Source: Carettochelys insculpta
Taxonomy: Eukaryota > Chordata > Testudines > Carettochelyidae
Assembly: GCF_033958435.1 (NCBI RefSeq)
Contig: NC_134138.1
Coordinates: 24,272,598 to 24,336,597, forward strand
Length of the DNA stretch: 64,000 bases
Direction of reading: 5' to 3'
The notes under the pieces were generated by a model. It saw nothing but the letters and a program-made list of their open reading frames with translations. It had not been told where the DNA came from and did no database searches. A program made the translations under genes and the position numbers. Of the stretch, positions 11,925 through 22,461 are shown piece by piece. Numbering within the stretch: position 1 is the stretch's first letter; the number at the start of each line of letters is the position of its first letter.

Positions 11925-11938
11925 CCACTAGATGGCGC
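11925..11938 (+). promoter_or_regulatory. Candidate CTCF binding site
   Basis: CCACTAGATGGCGC matches every position of the vertebrate CTCF core consensus CCASYAGRKGGCRS. The flanking bases, TGG upstream and CGC downstream, are also compatible. It lies in unique-looking DNA between two LINE remnants. A 14-bp degenerate match can arise by chance, so binding is inference. Confidence 0.5.
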
Positions 11939-12059
11939 CGCAGCCTCAAGCTTTCACATTCTGTAAATCAGTTGAATTTCTAACTAGCCGATCTGGTCTT
12001 GGTCCCAGTTAGCTCCAATAGATGGAGTTCTGCTGTATAGCTAAGTGACATTGCTGAGG

Positions 12060-12590
12060 GAGGTAGTAGTAGTAGGCATCCTTCAGTCTGCATAGACTAT
12101 GGATCGCACCCTTTAAAGTTTCAGTTGAGGACTTCATTTACAGCGTCTATTGTGACTATGTAGACCCACACGAGAGTGACAGTCCTTGCTGCATCTCTTG
12201 CAGATGTAGTGGGTGTCTGGCAAGTCCTTGCTGTGCTTTCTGTGCGCTCGCTTCTCCTCTGCTAGCTGTCTGATCTTCATCTCGCCCTTCTGAAGGCCCT
12301 TGTGTAACCCCTGCCTCCATCTGCTGCGGTCGTCTGCTAGGTCTTCCCAGTTGTCCAGCTCGATGTCTACCTCTCTGAGGTCTCTCTTGCAGACATCTTT
12401 GTAGTGCAACTGGGGGCGTCCGGGAGGTCTTTTGCCAGAGGCTAGCTCACCACACAGGATATCTTTTGGAATCCTTCCATCATTCATCCTGTGGACATGG
12501 CCAAGCCAGCGGAGTCGACGCTGCCTGAGGAGGGTGTGCATGGTTGGGATTCCAGCTTGCTCGAGGACGGCGGTGTTGGTCACTCATGAA
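12060..12590 (-). pseudogene. LINE ORF2 C-terminal region (non-LTR reverse transcriptase)
   Basis: A 149-codon minus-strand frame (12134-12583) matches the post-RT C-terminal region of a vertebrate LINE family often annotated as endonuclease-reverse transcriptase. It has an LRWLGHVHRM motif near its start, then KRPPGRPQLHYKD, a DNWEDLADDRSRWR block, and a final CKRCSKDC...SRVGLHSH zinc-finger-like motif. The catalytic RT core is absent, so this is a 5'-truncated copy. The frame itself is intact, suggesting a younger insertion than the 11.2-kb piece. I place it in or near the RTE clade with low certainty. The fragment at 50.2 kb covers the part just upstream of where this one begins. Confidence 0.75.
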
Positions 12591-13449
12591 AATATTTACT
12601 ATATACCTAGATGACCCAAATGCTTACTATACCTGCCATTTGCCTGACTTCTCAATAAAAATATGGAGATACACATACCTCATAGAGTTACCTACCAGCT
12701 CTGTGTTTTGGGGGGACCAGAGCATGACCACCTGTCAGCCCTGTGCTCTTGGGGAGCCAGGGAGTGAGACTCATGGAAAACAGATCCTCTTCCCTCAGGC
12801 CTCTGCTTGAATCAAAGACAAAGCACTGAAACTGGCAGGGGTGGACACACCTAAATCCTACCAACAAGGGTAATTGGATTGATGAAACACCCCTAGCCTC
12901 ATCTGCATTGAACATGGAACAGGAAGACCTCTCCATTGGCATAATGAATGGAGAACAGCTCTTCCAAAGCAGGAAACACACTGAACTACGGGATACTGAA
13001 AGCGGAGAAGCACTGTCTGATGGAAAATCTCTGCTCCAAATGCTAATGAACTCAGGCCTGTTCACACCCAAATTAGTCATAATCAGACCAATTCTAGTAA
13101 TGGATCGTATTGATACCCAAAATACTGAAACTGCCTAGTTGCCTTGTGAGCTGGTTTAAGGAACATCACCCATTGCCAGGCATGATCGCTCTGTTGTCTC
13201 GCCTCTGTTTACCATAAGCAAACCCAGTGTTCTTTTTGAACCATTGCTCTGTCTCTACAAAAACACATACCCTTGCTCAAGAAACTGTTCTGATGCCTGG
13301 ATTTAAACTCTACACCAGTTCCATTGAGACCTCAGCATCTCCTGCTTGATCATGCTGGGGACTCTGCTTGTCTCCTGCCCTCTGGAGCCCCAGCTACCAT
13401 CACTGTCTGGGACCCCCAGTCAGGTCAAACTCCACAGAGTGGTGAGATC

Positions 13450-13451
<2 letters not shown>

Positions 13452-13502
<51 letters not shown>
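13452..13502. repeat. (CT)n microsatellite
   Basis: About 25 uninterrupted CT units. Likely polymorphic in length. Confidence 0.95.
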
Positions 13503-13504
<2 letters not shown>

Positions 13505-14023
13505 GCATAGCCTCCTAACCTTGCCTTATGTAATAAGTTCTATGATTTGCTAGCCCTGGCGTTTGTAATTAGTTAATTTACTATTGTAACTGTTAAATAT
13601 ACATTCACTACCCAGAAATAAATAACTTTCATTGTTACACTGGTTGCTTCTCTCTCTTTTTCTTCCTGTCTGGCTCACTCATCCTCAGGGATGTTGTTTT
13701 GGCTTCTCCATTCACTCTGCAACAATGCGTCTTTTGCCTAAGCTACAAGATCCCTGTGGTGCACAGAACTTCTGGGGGGTTGCCCATCCAGTGGGTTACT
13801 GGTAGAATGATTGGGCTGTGAGAGTGGGGACTGGGGAGGGGGTGCTGAACTGGGGTGGCATATGAGGGTGGCAGCTGAGACTGCTGTTTAACCCAGCCAC
13901 TGAGTCCAAGGGTACCTAAGGGCCACAGCTTGGCACTGCTGTGTAATCCAGCCCACTGAGTACAGGGACATATAAGGTGTCAGCTTGTAAGTGCTGATTA
14001 ACTGGTCCTCTCAGATGAGCTCT

Positions 14024-14060
14024 GGCAGTGTGTGTGCGTGTGTTTGTGTGTGTGTGTGTT
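14024..14060. repeat. (TG)n microsatellite, imperfect
   Basis: TG repeats interrupted by CG and TT units. Confidence 0.9.
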
Positions 14061-14261
14061 CACCTGAGTCCAGGGTGGGAAGAACTGAATCCTGTGGACC
14101 CTGGGTCGGGCAGAACAGCTCCATTGGGAGGGAACTGGCAGAAGGGAGAAGTAAAGCTGCTGAGGAACACTAGTGTCACAAGCAGCACTCTGGTAGAACT
14201 ACTCACCTCTCCCCACTGTAGCCCCAAATAAATGAGCATAGCCCAGAGTAACAGGCAAATC

Positions 14262-14450
14262 TGGGAACAATAGAACCGGAAGGCATCTTGAGAGGTCATC
14301 ACGTCCAGTCTCCTGCATTCACCTATCACCATCCCTGACAGATGTTTTCTATTTGCCCCAGATCCCTAAACAGCCCCCTCCAGGATGGAGCTCACAACTC
14401 TGGATTTAGCAGGCCCATGCCCAAACCACTGAGCTATCCCATCCCGCGCC
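14262..14450 (-). mobile_element. tRNA-derived SINE (Cry type)
   Basis: The reverse complement starts with a tRNA-like head. Its A-box-like region, gggatagctcagtggtttgg, lies near 14428-14447. A decayed B-box-like region (gttgtgagctccatcc) lies near 14382-14398. The body reads ggatctggggcaaa and the tail contains gacctctcaagatgccttcc. This order matches the tRNA-derived Cry SINEs known from turtles and relatives. The copy is nearly full length with a degraded promoter. Confidence 0.8.
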
Positions 14451-14639
14451 CAGTGTGCACCCTACTTGTTTAGTCAGGACTCTAATATCATGCTGTGACC
14501 CTCCAAGATTTCTCTCTCTTGCTTCATCTCAATGCATCTTTGCAGACACAGAAGCAGTAGTGAGTGGCCATTCAGTCCAGCCATGGGTTTTTTCCTTCAT
14601 TAAGCCCAGCCTGGTCCTGTCCCTGCATATAGGCCTGTC

Positions 14640-14800
14640 AACAGTGGGGTGGGGGTGCTAAAGGGGCTGTTGCATCGGTGCCCAATGTTTCAAAGGGGTC
14701 CAGAGTGGCAGTTGGAGTTTCAGGCCCCTTTGAAACACCATAGCAGTGCTGCTCCACCACTCTGCAAGGCTCTGGTGAGGGGTAGTGGGCAGTGCCACAC
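14640..14800. repeat. GC-rich repeat with inverted pair
   Basis: The words tttcaaaggggtc and cccctttgaaac form an inverted pair around a short spacer (about 14688-14742). Similar wording (tttcgaaggggtct; cccctttgaaa) occurs at 15.8 kb and 63.0 kb. The three regions probably belong to one non-autonomous DNA transposon family. Confidence 0.4.
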
Positions 14801-15029
14801 TCCGAGTCATGCTAAGGGCTGACTGCCTTAGGTCCTGCCTCTTCTGCCCTTGGTCCTACCCTTTCTGGGGTGCGGACCTGGGTCCCCTTCCCCCTTTTCC
14901 CTGGGGCCTGCCATGGTTTTCTGACCCACCACCTGTACATGACACCCCGTTCCTTAGTCAGTGGCCGTTCTCTAAGTCTCACTGACCACTGTTGGATTTG
15001 CGTGATTCCCTTTGTCTTCTGAATGTCCT

Positions 15030-15500
15030 CGTCATTGTAATCTTTTCTATTTGTAGCCAGTCCTGCACCCGGCTTTTACATCATCTTCTCCTTCTAACTT
15101 CTTTGTCTTGAGACAATACCTCCTCCCAAATATCATCTTCCAAAGAGCTCATCTCTATTGCCTCCAGCCATCTGATATCTATTTCATTTAATGCTGCTGC
15201 TTCTCAGTGATTGAGTAATCCTGCTATACACTGTTTTGATGTATTTTCTCTGATGCCAGACATAATGCTCTTATCATCCACCAACTTCTTCAGTTTCTGT
15301 GCAGTACTTGGGTCTAAGGCATATCTCCTTTTAATCTCATTCTTGGTGGGGCCATTGGCACTTTTCAAGATACCTACGTATACTACGGGTGGAAGTAAGC
15401 GGGTGCACCCTGGTGCGCAGCTCCAGCAAGAGGTGGCTGAGCTGAAGCAAAAGCCAGTAGGAAGCTACTTAAAGAGCTGGCCAGAACCCAGGTTGCAATA
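15030..15500 (-). pseudogene. LINE-like coding remnant, part of a broken minus-strand element
   Basis: Read on the minus strand, about 15050-15370 encodes a mostly open stretch including NEIKRRYALDPSTAQKLKKL and, further on, AALNEIDIRWLEAIEMSS. It looks like decayed coding DNA rather than random sequence. It lies on the same strand as the RT-like remnant at 16.1-16.8 kb, separated from it by the GC-rich repeat at 15.65-15.96 kb. I cannot name the domain. Confidence 0.35.
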
Positions 15501-15639
15501 GGACAGTACATATAAGAAATTTTAAGTTACTTTCACCCCAATGTATACGTAAGATTCTACTTGTTCTATAACTTCACCTGTGCTGCATTTCAACATTTTC
15601 TTTATCATTTCCTTTCCAAACTGTAACCACCTCATCTTT

Positions 15640-15965
15640 TTTGGAATTTATAAGTCCAAGACAGTGGGCCGCTGCTACCCCGGGCCCAGGGGAAAGGTGG
15701 GAGGGCAGTCGGGCTCCCCCTCCACATACAGAAGGGGCAGGGCCATGGGCGGAAGAGGTAGGGGTTAGAGCAGTCAGGCCTGCCTCCCCCATGCTCTGTT
15801 AGAACCTCACGTGGAGGGGTGGCACAGTGCTCTGCGGTATTTCGAAGGGGTCTGAAGTAGCAACAGCGATGGTAGGAGCTCTGGGCAGCCTTGAAATGCT
15901 GGGCCAAGGGAGCATCTGCCTTTTGCTTCCTCCCCCATCAGCAAGCCCAGTCCAAGATGGCTGTA
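15640..15965. mobile_element. GC-rich non-autonomous DNA transposon-like repeat
   Basis: Shares wording and order with 62.65-63.05 kb: ggcagggcc-rich stretch, then ttcgaaggggtctg, then gctctgggc, then tgaaatgctggg. The segment is inserted in AT-rich DNA with a sharp composition change. No transposase frame. The class (hAT-like) is a guess. Confidence 0.45.
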
Positions 15966-16079
15966 CCAATTTTTCAAAGTACAGAACAGTTCTTAACAAT
16001 TCCAGGTTATCTGCCAGTTGTACAATGACAACTGCATAAGCCAAGAAATTTAGCACTAAATCAGTCAATGGCACTTTCA

Positions 16080-16790
16080 TCTAACCTTAGATGAACGTGA
16101 TGAGAAGTGACAGCAATTCCACCTCCCCTTGGCTTTACATCAGACTTTGACTTGAACTTGCTTATTGTCCACCAATTCTTACAGTACAGCAAGAGTCTTT
16201 TTATGTAGCTTTTATAATTGCAATTGTCTTCCCTGGAACCTCATATGATTTTACTACTTCCCCCAGTGTTTCCTTCCAATCTGAATCAAATAGCTTCATA
16301 AAATCAATGAAAGCAACAAACATCTTCAATACCCATTCTCGTCAACTCACGGCCTTCATCAGCTGTCAGAGCATGAGTATGTGGTCAATACGTCAGCCTC
16401 ATCTAAAACCTCATTGTTCCTCAACCGCTATTTCCTCTAAAATTGTACTTAATCTGTAGACAATTCATTTCATCATGATTTTACTTAACACTAACAATAA
16501 CTTCATAGCTCTCTAATTACTTGGACTGACACAATCTCCTCTCTTCAAGACTCGTAGAACTATAACCTGTAACTGGTCATTCAATGCCACCTCCTGCTCC
16601 CTTAATTGAGTGTATATTTTTTCTTCTGCTTTGATAGCACTTGCCACACCAGCTTTTGGAAGTTCAAATATCTGTTATTTCCTGTACTTCCTCAGTTTTC
16701 AACTGCTTCATTGCTCTTTTTATTTCTTCTTCTTATGGTGGTCCAGAGCAGATATCCATCCCACCTTGAAAGCTGCTCAGTTCTTCTAGC
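16080..16790 (-). pseudogene. RTE-like LINE reverse transcriptase remnant
   Basis: In the reverse complement the short block AFIDFMKLFDS (about 16284-16316) matches RT motif A of RTE-type LINEs (consensus form F-D-x-x-K-A-F-D). An upstream block reads RIDHILML in another frame, as expected for the region before motif A. The reading frame is broken by several stops and shifts. With 15.03-15.50 and 17.24-17.48 kb it probably forms one old minus-strand copy cut by later insertions. Confidence 0.55.
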
Positions 16791-16791
16791 A

Positions 16792-17165
16792 CAATGGTTC
16801 TCAGCCAGGAGCACACATACCCATGGGGTTATGTAGAGATCTTCCTTCAGGTACGTTATCTAAATATTTACCTCGTTTTACAAAAGGCTACATAAGACGC
16901 CCAACGAAGTCAGTGTAAATTAAAATTTTATACAGCCGACTTGTTTACACTGCTCTACGTGGTGTACTCTGAAATGTAACTGAAATGTTTATGTTCCAAA
17001 TGATTTATTTTATAAGTATATGGTAAAAATGACAAAGTAAGCCATTTGTCAGTAATAGAATAATGACATATTTGTATTATGTCTGATTTTGTAAGTAAGT
17101 GCGGGGTGTGCAAGAAAAATCAGATGCTTGAAAGGGGTACAGTCGTTTGAGAAGACTGAAAACCA
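16792..17165. mobile_element. hAT-like element fragment
   Basis: Starts with caatggttctcagccaggag, close to the hAT terminus CAGTGGTTCTCA. It continues with AT-rich sequence and ends near gaaaggggtacagtcgtttg. The final inverted terminus is degraded. The word ttctagcac occurs both immediately before the start (about 16783) and again at about 17243. It may be the remains of the target duplication if extra sequence was added at the right end. Confidence 0.6.
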
Positions 17166-17239
17166 ATCATCTGGTATGTGTAGAATGCATGTATCTAGAT
17201 GAACTATGGGTTCAGCACTCTGCTGAAATGCTCTTTCCA

Positions 17240-17480
17240 CATTTCTAGCACTTTTTTGGTGTTTGCCGTCAGTTCACCAATAGCCTTTTTATTGCATGTC
17301 TCATTGACTTAATTGTGTGTTTCCATGCAACTTAATCTTTTTTGTATATTGTTTTCACATCATGCTTCCTTGGTGTGTCCCTAATTGATGAGCATCTTCT
17401 TTTCAGAACCTTTGATTTCCAAGTTTTCACCGCTTTGCATAATATGCTTATACTATTGCTTTCAATAACTTCCTCCACTG
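17240..17480 (-). pseudogene. Probable 5' part of the broken RTE-like LINE
   Basis: The base composition and wording continue those of 16.1-16.8 kb across the hAT-like fragment. I could not identify a domain in it. Assignment rests on continuity only. Confidence 0.3.
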
Positions 17481-18310
17481 TGCTTGAATATTACCCATCC
17501 CTACAAAACCTTACATAAAATACTTAATTTATGCATGTGAATAATCCCACAGCCTTCAAAGGAGCTACACATGCACGCAAAATTATGCACATACATAAGC
17601 TTTTGCATGGCACAGCCAAAATAAAAAGTAAAGGAGAAGTGAGTGATTTAGCCGATAATGCATGCAAAACAAAATTAAGCATTCAGCTATGAAAACATGA
17701 AAAGTGGGGTTTAACTTTTAATTGCAATACAAGCTGAGAGTTCTTGATAAGCCCCAGTGCCGAGATCATTGCCAATAATATTATACAAAATACCCTGAAA
17801 AGAAGCATAATTTCAAAGCTGTTTTTCTTTCATTGTTGCCTATTGTGTAGTCAAAGAAAAATATCTGATCTCTGTCGAGATTCTGGGTTTTGGGGGGTGG
17901 GTTTTGAACTACCCGTGATGGAGTGAAGGAAGGAGGGCCCAGTGTCCCATGTTTTAAAAAAAGCCTCTGGGCCCAGCTAGCCCAGCCTTGCTTTACCTGC
18001 AACCAATGCCAGGCCTAGATGGAGGAGTAAAGCAAGGAGCCTGGCTCATTTTGGGGTTGAGTAGCAGGGAGGAAGCAGGAGCTTCAGCACTCTCAGGACA
18101 GAAACCACACTCTGCCTGCTCAACAACCATGGGAGCAAGTAAGCCCCACCCAGTCTCTCTAGGAAAAGGGGAGAACCCACTGAGAGACCCCCAACTAAGG
18201 GGAATCTGGACTATTGGAGCCATGCCCAAAACTAAAGAACTAGCTAGGAAGTGCTTCAGGGTTCCTGGGCCAGAAGCACAGCAGACAGAGAGCCAGCACG
18301 CCCCCCCCCG
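17481..18310. other. No gene seen
   Basis: AT-rich to 17.9 kb, then mixed. Frames of 143-165 codons lie in opposite directions over 17.99-18.49 kb but show no domain. They overlap a possible SINE head, so I treat them as chance. Confidence 0.4.
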
Positions 18311-18314
18311 CCCC

Positions 18315-18362
18315 GTTTCTGAATGCCTACTCTGTGATCTAACCACTAGGCTACCCTGCCAC
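18315..18362 (-). mobile_element. Possible tRNA-derived SINE head
   Basis: The reverse complement ggtagcctagtggttagatc resembles a pol III A-box region of a tRNA-derived SINE. No B box or tail can be recognised after it. Confidence 0.35.
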
Positions 18363-18924
18363 CAGAAACCAGTCCAAACTATCCCTTTTTTAAAGGATTC
18401 TCTGTTATCTTTTGTACCCTCCATGCTGACTCTGAGCTGTGAAAAATTATTTCATGTTTTCAGGAACCATTCTCTGTTGACCTAATGATTTGGTATTCCT
18501 CCTCCCTCACTGCCCCAATAGCCCCCAAAGATTCTGCTTCTCATAATGAACCCATGGACGCACCCTTATAGTGTAGACTTGTGCCATACTATAATGTACC
18601 AAACAGGACTGTGCTGAAAAGATTCCTGGATTAGCAGCCCAAAGCAAGGGCTGAGGCTTAAAAAGAGGCTACTCACCTGTGACTGGAGTTTTTGCAACAT
18701 CTGTGGCCCCTATTTGTATTCCGAAAAATGGCAGCAACTGATGAATACACCCAGCTGGCCTTTATTCCCGTTTGTGAAGCCTCGTCAGAGAACCAATCTG
18801 CTACTGTTACTTTGGGTCAGCAACACTGTATTTTTTCCTCTGTTGATCTGGTGTCCTAGTGTGTCAAAAATCCCCAGGATTATACAAATTGAATGGCTCA
18901 TCTGCTGTGGCTGAACATCGTCAA

Positions 18925-19089
18925 TAGGCCTAAATTGCAGCAAGGGAGGTTTAGGCTTAAAAGCATTTAATTATTTTCAATGCTCATAAATTGCAGCAAG
19001 GGACATTTAGGTTACACATTAGGAAAAACTTCCTAACTATCAGGGTGGTTAAGTTCTGGAATAAATTGCCTAAGATGGTTGTAGAACCT
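18925..19089 (+). mobile_element. CR1 LINE fragment, part before the LTR insertion
   Basis: Contains attaggaaaaacttcctaac and gaataaattgcc, the C-terminal ORF2 wording that also occurs at 22.5 kb. A short word (taaattgcagcaaggga) appears twice, near 18931 and 18986, a local duplication. The fragment stops at 19089, exactly where the LTR begins, and resumes at 20287. Confidence 0.85.
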
Positions 19090-20286
19090 TGTAGCCAGAC
19101 AAAATCTCCCCACTACAGACCAGCTTTTGCCTCCCCTCTAAGGTGCCTCAGAGCACACAGGGCACTGAACAGCAGTTAAACAGCACAGTCTTTGATGCCT
19201 TCCTAAAGAGGCCCAGATGTGCTGGCTCATCTTGACCCTGAGGAACTGAAAACACAGATAGAGGGCTAGCAGGCTAACTGTTAACAAGGGGGCCTCAGGA
19301 AATTACCCCAGCTGGCATTGATGGATTTGATGCGCCCACACAGCCATCCCAGAAGAGAAATCTCCACCCTTGTAAAAGAATGGCCTGTACTCCCAAAATT
19401 GCTTATCTCCTGTCTTACAAGTGCAAATTAAGTAAGAATTGTCCTTGTAAAAACTGGCGTCACAAAACACAGACCAGTACGATCTCGCACCATAGATAAG
19501 AAAGAGAATACGTGACCCAAGGGGTATAAAGATGGGCCCAGCAGCACACTGACTCTGAGTGCATTCCCACCAACTACCTGCTGGTCGGGTCAGGTGATTA
19601 CCTCCCGAGGTCCGCAACTGGGGATGCCCAACCTCGTATTCTTCTTTCCGCGGAATTGAGTGACCGATCCTGGCTTGGCTATGCTGGTATCGAGAGATGC
19701 AAGGAGGGTAAGATGTACCCATATTAAGGAGGGTAAGATGTACCCACATTAAGGTCTCCTTCTGGTGCACAGAGTTAAAGAATTAGAGCTCTATAGATAG
19801 ATGCTGTTGCATTAATACGTTGTGGTATTGAATTGTAATGTAACCTGTTAACACCTGTACTCTGCTAGCATATAAGAAGTAGACAATAGCCTTTTGTAAC
19901 CACATGCTTATAACTGTAGCTTAATAAACTTGTAACTAGTTAAGATCTAAGCCTGACTGCTGTTACTTTTTGTCACTACAACACAGCCTGCACAATCAAA
20001 AGAACTTTAACAGTTCAACAGTGCGTCCTAGCAGTTGAAGCCTCGGGTGTGGAAAGGCTCTTAGTGCTACCATTGGGGCACCCATCAGTCAATCTTGGCT
20101 GCCCCCTGCGACGGAGCTCCCTGCTGTAGCAGTAAAAGACTCGGGTGTTTAGGACCCTGGGGCATCCGTCAGTCTGGTCCAGACTGCCCGCTGCGAAGAA
20201 GCCCTGCGCTCTAGCAGTTAAAGACTCGGATGGTAACAAGGGCATAGTTGGTACCTCACCGCACATTACCGGGCCACCGGCTAACA
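19090..20286 (+). mobile_element. Solo LTR of an endogenous retrovirus-like element
   Basis: The segment begins TGTAGCC, ends GCTAACA, and is flanked by a perfect 5-bp duplication AACCT (19085-19089 and 20287-20291). It carries a TATAAA at 19525-19530 and an AATAAA at 19923-19928, the expected order for a U3-R-U5 LTR. There is no gag, pol or env on either side. CR1 sequence continues on both flanks, so only the LTR remains, probably after LTR-LTR recombination. Two internal tandem duplications are present: 25 bp at 19701-19750 and about 85-98 bp modules in the 3' third. A related LTR lies at 47.5-48.5 kb. Confidence 0.9.
19525..19530 (+). promoter_or_regulatory. LTR TATA box
   Basis: TATAAA in the context ggggtataaagatggg. 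The matching site in the second LTR is at 47849-47854 (gtgggtataaagtaggg). Conservation of position and flanks supports a real pol II promoter of the LTR. Confidence 0.7.
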
Positions 20287-20433
20287 AACCTCCATCATTG
20301 GAGATATTGAAGAACAGGTTGTTTAGTACATAACAGGGATGATATATATGGTGCTTGGTCCTGCTGTGAAGGCTGAAGACTGGACTTGATGACCTCTCGA
20401 GAACCCCTTCCTGTTCTAGTGTTCTATGATTCT
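20287..20433 (+). mobile_element. CR1 LINE fragment, part after the LTR insertion (3' end)
   Basis: Picks up the CR1 text at the base after the target duplication (ccatcattggagatattgaa) and runs to the CR1 3' end gttctatgattct. Joined conceptually with 18925-19089 it is collinear with the CR1 copy at 22.46-22.72 kb. Confidence 0.9.
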
Positions 20434-21143
20434 CAGTTGAGTCAACTGTGTCTCTTGAGGGTGAGGGGCGAGCCAGGCACAGAGCTCCAAGAATGTGTCC
20501 TTCTGCATTTGGAAGTTCTGGAGCCACTGATGGTCATCCCACTGCCCCACGACCAGCCTCTCCCACCAGTCAGAACTGGTGCACTTCCTCCAGATCTGCC
20601 TGTTCACCCAGGAGGTGGGTGCAAGCGTGGCCATCCTGCAGCCATAGTGAGGTCCTCAGAGATGGTCTCGGGCTCGCCCTCTGTGAGGAAGAGGAGGACA
20701 GCAGTCACGATGTGCAGCAGGTTCTGAAGCACCTCTGCGTGGGCCAGCACAAGACCGGAGACTGCTCTGATACTGATACTTCCCTAGGATGAGCTGTGTC
20801 TTCCAGAAAGCGTCCAAGCCCTGCTCTGGCTGTACTGTCCGTCAAGGAGATAAGCATGCCTGCAGCACAGGCAGGGAAGGGGTACTGGGGGCAGGTCACT
20901 TTATGGAAGCATCTCGCCAGGGCTCCCTGAAGGCAGTGGTGACCTCCGACCCTGTCTGCTGTGGTTCTGGATGGCCCTTCAGCTGGTAGAGTGACCGGGC
21001 AATCCGGCCATTTTCTGTCAACAGAGTGGATTGCTCTTTTGATCCATTTTTCTGTCTGGATGTGAGCTGTCGATAGTTCTGTTGCAAAATATCTTCCGAC
21101 AAATACTTCTGTCAATAAATCACTCTAATCTAGACATAGCCCA
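20434..21143 (-). pseudogene. PIF/Harbinger transposon 5' part with transposase N-terminal remnant
   Basis: On the minus strand the element starts at the terminus GGGCTATGTCTAGA (about 21130-21143). It then runs through about 500 bp of leader and encodes a stretch with SSDWWERLVVGQWDD followed by QWLQNF and TFLELCAWLAP (about 20450-20590). This resembles the N-terminal region of vertebrate Harbinger-type transposases. The coding part stops after about 70 codons where it meets the 3' end of the CR1 copy. The DDE catalytic domain is missing. Confidence 0.65.
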
Positions 21144-22461
21144 TAGTAGCATAGAAGGAGGAAAGGAAGAGAGACACTGAAGAGGAAGTAAATGAAAATT
21201 CTTTCTGCCCACTCATGCAAAGAACAGGGAATGCACCACACCACTGCTGCTGGTGCCTGTCAGAAGCAGAGGAAACTGCCCTCTGGACATTTTCAAAGCA
21301 TGAATGATCTGAGGGAGAGAGAATACACAGGAAGGAGCACTGTGAGGTGACCACAAACAGGAGAAAAGGCAGAGGAACATGGACAAGTCAGAGAGGAGAC
21401 AAAAGGATCAAATCTTGTTGTCAGTGGGTGAAACTCCAGTGATTGGCCTGACACCAGATCTGGAACAGACAGTGATGAGAAACTGCTAAACCCAATGTTT
21501 AGCCCTACTCTTGTTGGAGCCCACCTGTCTCTCACCCAGACCTCAGCTGTCTGTCTCTGGTAACATTTATACTGCTTGTCATGCCAGTAAAGTCTCATTG
21601 TATTGAAACTGAGCTGAGTTGCACTCAGCCGCACTAATACTCCCCTCCCAAAAAATTACCAATTCTTCTCATTTCCCTTCCATTTCCTCTTGGCCTTTTT
21701 TTTCCACTTTCTCCCCCATGCCTTTCTGCACTCAGCTTGGCTCACCCCCTAAAACTCAGAAGTATGGGATCAAAAGGGAAACCACCACATCTTGTCTACT
21801 TCACCAGTTGCATGTCTGTAACCCAGTGACGAATGTGTTCTTTAGGTACCGTGCTGAGCTGATCCATGGAGGATATGAGTCGTTACAGTTCTCAGCTACA
21901 GAGTGTTGGCTTTTTGGCTCAAGCTATGGCTGCTTATGCCTTTAAATCTTGAAGTCCCCCCTTCAGCCCCATACATGCTAGCCAAGCCACACAGCTATTA
22001 TATTCTCCTCTGCCCTGCACCATTGAACGCCTGCTTTGGCTAGCAACAATTCTGCCAGGCACATTAACTATGTAATTTAGTGTAAGCAAATAATGGTTCA
22101 GCATTTTAACTCCTTGCACAACTCACATGCACATGTTAAAGAATCATCCAACAAAACTGTAAAGCAGAAGAATGTAGAATGTTGTGTAGGTGCCATTTCG
22201 GTGGCACAAAGAATTGTTTATTTTAAAAACAACAATTTTTTCTCTGCAGTGATGAAGGTGCAAGTTTGAGTGTGGTTAGATATGTTCTGACTTGCCTACC
22301 AAATAATCTTCTTAACTGCCACAAATCTTTACATGTTTTAACTTGCTTACGTTTGGCTGCCAATTGATCACAATTCTCTAGCATATAAGCATTTACCAAT
22401 TGGATTTACCTAAAAGGTTGCTACAAGGAGGAGGCAGACAAATTATTCTCCTTAACCTCTG
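21144..22461. other. No gene or clear repeat seen
   Basis: Mixed-composition DNA. Frames of about 110 codons over 21.29-21.95 kb have no recognisable domain. Confidence 0.4.

Noticed and set aside
13452..13502. (CT)n run as a coding low-complexity tract
   Set aside because: A simple microsatellite; the frame through it encodes only alternating L and S.
17988..18485. 165-codon plus-strand and 143-codon minus-strand frames
   Set aside because: Mutually overlapping, no recognisable motif, and partly covering a possible SINE head.
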